Part shown: positions 1-4,819 of the stretch, in pieces
Position numbering within the stretch: the first letter of the stretch is position 1
How the letters are laid out: the number at the start of each line of letters is the position of its first letter
Assembly: GCA_964387935.1 (NCBI GenBank)
Contig: CAYLZN010000225.1
Coordinates: 1-9,635 of the forward strand
Source: CAYLZN01 sp964387935
GTDB lineage: Bacteria; Acidobacteriota; Vicinamibacteria; Vicinamibacterales; JAFNAJ01
DNA: 9,635 nt
Reading direction: 5' to 3'
The notes under the pieces: generated by a model
The model's database searches: none
What the model saw: only the letters and a program-made list of their open reading frames with translations
Told to the model about the DNA's origin: nothing
Made by a program: the position numbers and the translations under genes

Positions 1-741
1 GTCGAAGCCCTGGATCTTCGCCAGCCTCTGCTCGATCGCGACCCGCTGGGCCTCGAGGTCGCGAACGGTGAGGATGTTCAGCGTCAAGCGGCGCAGGACC
101 GAGCCGCGATCGCTGAGTTCCGCCGCAACCTGGTAGGGACCATCCGCCAATCCGGCCAGATCCGCGGAGAACGTGTAGGGCTCCTCGGCCAGATCGCGCG
201 CGTAGACCTCGAAGGTCCCGAGGTCACGCAGCACTTTCTCTGGTGCGGCGACGTCCGCCAGGGTCACGCGCAGACGCAGGCCACTCGGCGCAGCGAGCGA
301 GGCCCAGTAGGTTTGTGTCAGCTGAGCATAGAAGGGGCGCGACGAGTCGGTGACCGTCATGGCGGTGCGGAACCGCAACGAACCCGCGAATTCCGCCTGG
401 TCGCTCCAGGTCTGCCCGCGCTGGGTCGCAATCGCCTGGAGCAGGTACCGGCGCGCCTCGCCCAGGTTTCCAGTCCCCTGCGCAGTCGCCGCCTTGGCCG
501 CCAGGCCGTCGACCTGCGCCTTCACCGCGTCGGCGACCTTCATGTTCGCCTGGAGCGTTCGCAGCGCCTGTGACAGCCCCTGAATCGACATCTGCGCTTT
601 CTCGAGGTTCGCCACCGTCGCCGCGATCGCTGCGTCGCCGGTCAGCCCGGGAGCAGGTGGCGGCGGGCTCGGTGCCGGCATCTGCGCCTGCACGATCGTG
701 CCGATGAGGAGGGCGGCGGCCGTGGTTCGAACGAGGAGCAT
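1..741 (-). CDS. Exported protein of unknown function, 3' end outside the window
   Basis: An uninterrupted minus-strand frame of 247 codons runs from an ATG at 741 off the left edge, so the C-terminus is missing. The start is fixed by a strong ribosome-binding site (AGGAGGA, 751-745) and by a good signal peptide (residues 1-20, basic start, hydrophobic core, ending VQAQ). A proline-rich linker follows (21-31), then an alanine-rich helical stretch (about 35-110), a region of alternating strands that looks like a small beta-sandwich (about 120-226, with FYAQLTQTYWASLAAPSG), and a new helix starting near 228. I recognise no family. The layout would suit an N-terminal accessory region in front of a periplasmic hydrolase or peptidase domain lying outside the window, but nothing seen proves that. 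It starts 8 bases after the stop of the upstream hydrolase and is surely co-transcribed with it. Reality of the gene is near certain; function is unknown. Confidence 0.85.
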   Translation of the reverse strand, partial: MLLVRTTAAALLIGTIVQAQMPAPSPPPPAPGLTGDAAIAATVANLEKAQMSIQGLSQALRTLQANMKVADAVKAQVDGLAAKAATAQGTGNLGEARRYLLQAIATQRGQTWSDQAEFAGSLRFRTAMTVTDSSRPFYAQLTQTYWASLAAPSGLRLRVTLADVAAPEKVLRDLGTFEVYARDLAEEPYTFSADLAGLADGPYQVAAELSDRGSVLRRLTLNILTVRDLEAQRVAIEQRLAKIQGFD

Positions 742-744
742 GGG

Positions 745-751
745 TCCTCCT
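745..751 (-). promoter_or_regulatory. Ribosome-binding site overlapping the upstream stop codon
   Basis: Minus-strand AGGAGGA lies 3 bases before the ATG at 741 and covers part of the TAG stop (752-750) of the upstream hydrolase. This decides the start of the leftmost gene. It also suggests that terminating ribosomes re-initiate here, coupling the two genes. Confidence 0.75.
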
Positions 752-1856
752 ACTTGCCGAGGTGCCTGTCGAAGAACGCGGCGGCGATCTTGTACCCTTC
801 CTGGGCCTCGGGAAAGTCCGGGTTGGTCATGAAGCCGTGGTAGAGGCCGTCGAACACCATCACCTGAGAGTCGACGCCGACCTCGATCAGCTTGCGGTAG
901 CTGAACAGGGCGCCGCTGGCGGCGAAGTCGCGCGACCCGGTGAAGAAGATCGTCGGCGGCCACCTGGTGAGCAGGGTCTCGTCCACCGTCGGGTTGACGA
1001 TGAACTGGTTGCGATCGACGCCGTCCAGGTACCCGGGCTCTGGCGGCCGCGTTGGCGTCGCTGAGGGCGGCGTACCGACTTGCGTGAGACCTCTCGGCGC
1101 ACTGGTGATCNNNNNNNNNNCCGCGGCACCGAGGCCGGCGCAGTAGACGCCCAACACGCCAGGTGTCGGTTTTCCCGCTTTCATCAGCATCGCCGTGGTA
1201 TGCGTCACCAACGACCCCCCGGCCGAGCAGCCGACCATCCCGATGTTCTGAGGCTTGTAGGTTTTCGTGAAGTGGTCCCAGACCTTGAGCAGGTCCTCAC
1301 TCGCGGCCGGGAACTTGTACTCGGGGGCCTGCCGGTAGAGGATCGAGACGACTTTGACCCCCAGCGTTGCCGAGACCGGAATGCTGATGAGGAGGCCGTT
1401 GCCGCGCACGCCGGTGCGGAACCCGCCTCCGGGTCCGTTCAGGAACAGGCGGTTCCTGTTCCTCTCGGGCACGCCAGCCTTCGGCGTGATGATGGCGGCC
1501 TGGATCCCTTCAATCGTGGTCTCCTCGATGTTCACCGGGAAGACCTCTCGCATGTGGTTGACGTTGGGCTTGAGGTTGTCGTTGTAGACCCTGCGCAGTT
1601 CGGCCATGTCTGGGATGTCGCTCGGAACCGGCACCGGCGCGCCCGGACCTTCTGTCGGCGTGGTCCGCATCAGGACCTTCTTGCTGCCTTCACTCATCAA
1701 GCCGGGCAACGGGACCGTGGCGTTCTTGACCGTGACGCTGCCATCGGGATTTACCGTGATCTCGCGGTACGACCCCGGCCCTTGTGACCACACCTCCCGA
1801 CCGCCGACCGCGCACACGGCAATCACGAACCCACCATACAGGTACCTGCGCCACAT
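750..1856 (-). CDS. Exported alpha/beta hydrolase, HSL (Abhydrolase_3) type
   Basis: A 368-residue product, probably an esterase or lactone hydrolase acting in the periplasm. Residues 1-25 form a signal peptide or N-terminal anchor. The catalytic core is visible in order: an oxyanion-hole segment NGPGGGF (140-146), the nucleophile elbow GCSAGGS with Ser211, an acid TGSRD with Asp310, and GLYHGF with His340. The GxSAGG elbow and the order of motifs are those of the hormone-sensitive-lipase-like family. The family's usual HGGGF reads PGGGF here, so the leading His is Pro. A run of 10 Ns (1111-1120) hides about four codons near residues 246-249, just after the central strand; both flanks stay in one frame, so the gene is probably intact although its length is uncertain. 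The ATG at 1856 is chosen from the ribosome-binding site 1868-1861. The gene lies between a receptor remnant (35-base gap) and the leftmost gene (8-base gap). Substrate unknown. Confidence 0.88.
   Translation of the reverse strand: MWRRYLYGGFVIAVCAVGGREVWSQGPGSYREITVNPDGSVTVKNATVPLPGLMSEGSKKVLMRTTPTEGPGAPVPVPSDIPDMAELRRVYNDNLKPNVNHMREVFPVNIEETTIEGIQAAIITPKAGVPERNRNRLFLNGPGGGFRTGVRGNGLLISIPVSATLGVKVVSILYRQAPEYKFPAASEDLLKVWDHFTKTYKPQNIGMVGCSAGGSLVTHTTAMLMKAGKPTPGVLGVYCAGLGAAXXXXITSAPRGLTQVGTPPSATPTRPPEPGYLDGVDRNQFIVNPTVDETLLTRWPPTIFFTGSRDFAASGALFSYRKLIEVGVDSQVMVFDGLYHGFMTNPDFPEAQEGYKIAAAFFDRHLGK
1111..1120. other. Assembly gap (10 Ns)
   Basis: Ten undetermined bases inside the hydrolase gene. 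The hydrolase frame is open and in phase on both sides when exactly ten bases are kept, so the true gap is probably 10 bases or differs from that by a multiple of three. Any amino acids lost here would lie between Ser211 and Asp310. Confidence 0.95.
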
Positions 1857-1860
1857 GAAA

Positions 1861-1868
1861 TCCTCCTT
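1861..1868 (-). promoter_or_regulatory. Ribosome-binding site of the HSL-type hydrolase
   Basis: Minus-strand AAGGAGGA lies 4 bases before the ATG at 1856. It is a near-perfect anti-16S match and decides the start. Confidence 0.8.
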
Positions 1869-1891
1869 CGGCGTCGACGGCCAGCCTACGG

Positions 1892-2264
1892 TTAGAACAT
1901 GAACTTCACCGCGAACTGCATGATGCGCGGATCTTCCGCGGTCACGATCTTCCCGAAGTTCGTGCTGGCGAAGTCGACCACCGGGTCACCGGGCTGGAAC
2001 CGGTTGAACACGTTGAACGCCTCCACTCTGGCCTCGAGCTTCTGGTCTCCCCAGAGCGTGAAGGTGCGCGAGAGGGCGCCAACCACGATCGGGCGCCGGT
2101 TGTTGAGCCCGTGAGCGCGTTGTTCGTGGAGAGGGATGGCGCGAACGGCGCGCCGTGGACGGCGTTGACCCCGCCCTTTGTCACTGCGCCCAGGACGCGC
2201 TGGCCGTCGACAAGGCCAGCAGCGTGACGAAGAACATCCGACCGAGCGCCGTCGATCGCCCCAT
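1892..2264 (-). pseudogene. TonB-dependent receptor remnant (Oar-like), plug and most of barrel lost
   Basis: Both ends of a receptor gene survive with almost everything between them gone. At 2264 an ATG, preceded by a GGGAGGA ribosome-binding site, opens a good 27-residue signal peptide ending ASWAQ, then hits TGA at 2183-2181. A second frame at once offers VTKGGVNAVHG, like the ITKSGTNxFHG stretch after the plug of Oar-type receptors, followed by PFAPSLSTNNALTG. From about 2110 a third frame carries the typical receptor tail: FTLWGDQKLEARVEAFNVFN, then NFGKI, DPRIMQFAVKFMF and a stop at 1894-1892, ending in the aromatic expected for outer-membrane assembly. Adding one base near 2111 would join the second and third pieces (TGLNNRRPIVV). 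An intact gene of this family has roughly 700-1100 codons; about 120 remain. It heads the operon with the hydrolase. A misassembly could look the same, because the contig has a gap nearby. Confidence 0.72.
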
Positions 2265-2378
2265 CGCGGTCCTCCCGTGCAGGCCTGCGGCCCTGGGTCC
2301 ACCGGGGCGGTCGCCGCCCGAGAGGAACCCCGGGGACGACCCTCTTCCGGTCTCACAATCCCGGATGCGAACAGCGAG

Positions 2379-2407
2379 ACCCTAGCACCGAGGCTTGGGC
2401 CCAGCAA
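2379..2407 (-). promoter_or_regulatory. Possible promoter of the minus-strand operon
   Basis: Minus-strand TTGCTG (2407-2402) and TAGGGT (2384-2379) are 17 bases apart, and the -10 is preceded by TGC as in extended -10 promoters. Each hexamer matches the sigma-70 consensus at only three positions, so this is a weak candidate. It would give a leader of about 110 bases before the ATG at 2264. Confidence 0.3.
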
Positions 2408-2411
2408 TCGA

Positions 2412-2433
2412 GTTACCGTGTCGATACGGTTAC
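2412..2433. promoter_or_regulatory. Palindromic operator candidate in the divergent region
   Basis: The core ACCGTGTCGATACGGT (2415-2430) is symmetric at 14 of 16 positions. With flanking GTn and nAC, 18 of 22 bases are symmetric around a central TCGA. It lies just upstream of the possible minus-strand -35 (2407) and about 30 bases upstream of the plus-strand -10-like TATAGT (2461). That position suits a dimeric regulator acting on both divergent transcripts. The regulator is not encoded in this window. This is a symmetry observation; no binding-site family is claimed. Confidence 0.5.
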
Positions 2434-2460
2434 GCGAGGACCGAAACGGCGGTTGCGCGC

Positions 2461-2466
2461 TATAGT
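2461..2466 (+). promoter_or_regulatory. Possible -10 element of the PQQ dehydrogenase operon
   Basis: TATAGT matches the sigma-70 -10 consensus at five of six positions and lies 46 bases before the dehydrogenase ATG. No convincing -35 hexamer is present 16-18 bases upstream, which fits activator dependence, perhaps through the palindrome at 2412-2433. Confidence 0.4.
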
Positions 2467-2498
2467 CTCGCGTGCAGGAGCACTTCCGCTTTCCACAC

Positions 2499-2504
2499 AG
2501 AGGA
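2499..2504 (+). promoter_or_regulatory. Ribosome-binding site of the PQQ dehydrogenase
   Basis: AGAGGA sits 8 bases before the ATG at 2513. It supports that start over the longer frame beginning at 2453, which would put 20 charged or polar residues in front of the signal peptide. Confidence 0.65.
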
Positions 2505-2512
2505 CGCACGGC

Positions 2513-4819
2513 ATGCAACTGAGACCGGCATACGCGTGGCTGCTGGCGGCAGCCCTGGTCCCGACGCTGCTCGCATTGGAGACCAGCGACTGGCCAACCC
2601 GCGATGGGGACCCGGGTGGGCGGCGCTTCTCGTCCTTGACGCAGATCACACCGCAGAACGTGGCAAGACTGCAGGTGGCCTGGACCTTCGACGCCGGCGC
2701 CTCGAACCTCCAGGTCACGCCGCTCGTGGTCGGCGGCCTGATGTACCTGGCCGCCGGCTCGACGATCCTCGCCCTCGAGCCCGAAACCGCGAAGGTGGTC
2801 TGGAAGTTCGACGCCCCTGGCGTCGTCAGCCGTCGCGGGGTCGCGTACTGGCCGGGCACCAGCGAGACCCCGCCTCGGATCTTCAGCGGCGTCGGCGACC
2901 GCTTGGTGGCGCTCGATTCGAAGACGGGCGTGCCCTCGGCCGGCTTCGGCGCCGACGGCTTCGTCGATCTCACGGCGAGCGTCCGCGGTGATGTGGAAGG
3001 GCGCTTCAGCCTGGTCTCGCCGCCGACGATCTTCAGGGACATCGTCATCACGGGCGGCAACAACGGCGAACAGTCCCCGAGTTTTGGACTCTACGGCGAC
3101 GTCCGCGGATGGGACGCCGTCACCGGGAAGCTGCTGTGGTCGTTCCACACGGTGCCCCGTCCCGGGGAGCCGGGCGTCGAGACCTGGGAGGGCGAGTCGT
3201 GGAAGAACCGCTCGGGCACCAACATGTGGGCGTTCTTCACCGTAGATGTCGAGCGCGGCATCGTGTTTGCCCCACTTGGTTCGCCCACCTCCGACTATTA
3301 CGGGGCCGATCGCCACGGGCAGAACCTGTACGGCAACGCACTGGTGGCCCTGGATGCCGCGACGGGCCGGCTGAAGTGGCACCAGCAGATCGTGCACCAC
3401 GACCTCTGGGATTTCGATCTGCCGGCCGCACCCACGTTGATCGACGTCGAGCGCGGCGGCAGGACAATCCCGGCCGTGGCCCTGGTGACGAAGACGTCCA
3501 TGCTGTTCATCTTCGATCGGGTCACGGGCGAGCCGGTGTTCGGGATGGAGGAGCGCCCGGTTCCTCAGAGCACGGTGCCGGGTGAGGCCTCCTGGCCGAC
3601 CCAGCCATTTCCTTTGAAACCGCCCCCACTCGGGCGTATCGCGTTCGACCCCGCGAAGGACTTCTACGCGCTCACGCCCGAGCATGCCGCGTTCTGCAGG
3701 GAGCTCTGGGACAAGAACGCGATGTACACCAAGGGCATCTATACGCCGCCGGGTCTGGAAGGGACGATGCTCACGTTCCCCAGCACGCTGGGCGGCGGTA
3801 ACTGGGGTGGGGTCGCGTTCGACCCGACGTTGGGCCTTGCGATCACCAACGTGATGAACATCGGCCAGGTCGCTAGGATGGAATTCAGAGAGAATCCCCG
3901 CACCAAGGAGAAAACCTACATGCGTACGACACCCTGGGGCGGGGTGGTCGGACGATTCTGGAATCCGGAGAACAAGATCCCCTGCTCCGCGCCGCCTTTC
4001 GGCGAACTGATCGCCGTCGACGTCAACACGGGCGACATCGCCTGGCACGTGCCGTTCGGATACATCGACCAGTTGCGCGCGAAGGGAATCACCGGCACCG
4101 GAGCCTTGAACATCGGCGGACCCGTGCTCACCGCCACGGGGCTCACGTTCATCGGGGCGACAACCGACAGGCATTTCCGGGCGTTCGCCACCCGCACCGG
4201 CCAGCAGTTGTGGGAGACGGAACTCGAGGCCAGCGCCCACTCGGTGCCCATGACGTTCATGGGCAAGGATGGGCGTCAGTACATCGTGATCGCCGCCGGG
4301 GGCGGCAGCTTCCTCAATTCACCGCCAGGAACCAAGATCGTGGCCTTCGCGCTCCCCAACGGCAGGCCGGCGCTCACCAGTTCGGCGGCCGCCGCGCCGG
4401 CGGTCTCTACGGGGCCGGCAGACGAACTCCCACCGGGTCCGGGTCGCGAGTCCGTCATCACGATGTGCAGCGGCTGTCACGGCTTGAGGACGGTTGTCGC
4501 GTCCCGTCGCACGCAGTCGGAGTGGCAGAGCGTGGTGGAAACCATGGCCGGCGTCGGTGCACCCGGAACACCTAACGACATCGTCCGGACGGTGCGGTAT
4601 CTTGCCGTGAAGTTCGGTCGGGTCAATGTCAACACGGCGACCGCGGCCGAGCTGCAGGAGGTCGGCGACCTGACGGCAGCCGAGGCTGCCGCCATCGTCG
4701 AGTTCCGGACGCACGAGGGCCGAATTCGGTCCCTGGACCATCTCAGGGGGGTCCCTGGCCTGGACACGACGCGGCTCGACAGCAGGAAGGACCGATTCGA
4801 GTTCGACAGCGGTGTGTGA
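2513..4819 (+). CDS. PQQ-dependent quinohaemoprotein dehydrogenase with C-terminal haem-c and helix-hairpin-helix domains
   Basis: A 768-residue periplasmic enzyme that should oxidise an alcohol, sugar or cyclic polyol with PQQ and pass electrons to its own haem. Residues 1-23 are a signal peptide. An eight-bladed propeller of the membrane glucose/quinate dehydrogenase group spans about 25-616: WPTRDGDPGGRRFSSL (27-42), the family motif VHHDLWDFDLPAAPTLID (294-311), GTMLTFPSTLGGGNWGGVAFDP (from 417), NIGGPVLTATGLTFIGAT (533-550) and a closing GTKIVAFALP. An alanine/proline linker leads to CSGCH (652-656), a haem-c site with His656 as one axial ligand and Met678 as a possible second. Residues 704-764 (VNVNTATAAELQEV, then HLRGVPGLD) are a ComEA-like helix-hairpin-helix domain. 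The membrane helices of membrane glucose dehydrogenase are absent, so the protein is soluble. The downstream receptor gene overlaps its stop. The exact substrate cannot be read from the sequence. Confidence 0.93.
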   Translation: MQLRPAYAWLLAAALVPTLLALETSDWPTRDGDPGGRRFSSLTQITPQNVARLQVAWTFDAGASNLQVTPLVVGGLMYLAAGSTILALEPETAKVVWKFDAPGVVSRRGVAYWPGTSETPPRIFSGVGDRLVALDSKTGVPSAGFGADGFVDLTASVRGDVEGRFSLVSPPTIFRDIVITGGNNGEQSPSFGLYGDVRGWDAVTGKLLWSFHTVPRPGEPGVETWEGESWKNRSGTNMWAFFTVDVERGIVFAPLGSPTSDYYGADRHGQNLYGNALVALDAATGRLKWHQQIVHHDLWDFDLPAAPTLIDVERGGRTIPAVALVTKTSMLFIFDRVTGEPVFGMEERPVPQSTVPGEASWPTQPFPLKPPPLGRIAFDPAKDFYALTPEHAAFCRELWDKNAMYTKGIYTPPGLEGTMLTFPSTLGGGNWGGVAFDPTLGLAITNVMNIGQVARMEFRENPRTKEKTYMRTTPWGGVVGRFWNPENKIPCSAPPFGELIAVDVNTGDIAWHVPFGYIDQLRAKGITGTGALNIGGPVLTATGLTFIGATTDRHFRAFATRTGQQLWETELEASAHSVPMTFMGKDGRQYIVIAAGGGSFLNSPPGTKIVAFALPNGRPALTSSAAAAPAVSTGPADELPPGPGRESVITMCSGCHGLRTVVASRRTQSEWQSVVETMAGVGAPGTPNDIVRTVRYLAVKFGRVNVNTATAAELQEVGDLTAAEAAAIVEFRTHEGRIRSLDHLRGVPGLDTTRLDSRKDRFEFDSGV

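Noticed and set aside
2453..2512. Upstream ATG at 2453 as the start of the PQQ dehydrogenase
   Set aside because: It would add 20 residues before a clean signal peptide, would place the TATAGT promoter-like element inside the coding region, and ignores the AGAGGA site 8 bases before the ATG at 2513.
2111..4240. Long minus-strand open frame opposite the PQQ dehydrogenase gene
   Set aside because: Only its last 70 or so codons (below about 2110) look like protein, and those belong to the receptor remnant. The rest is rich in Arg, Gly, Pro and His with no motif, and lies antisense to a gene with clear family motifs. It is a product of high GC.
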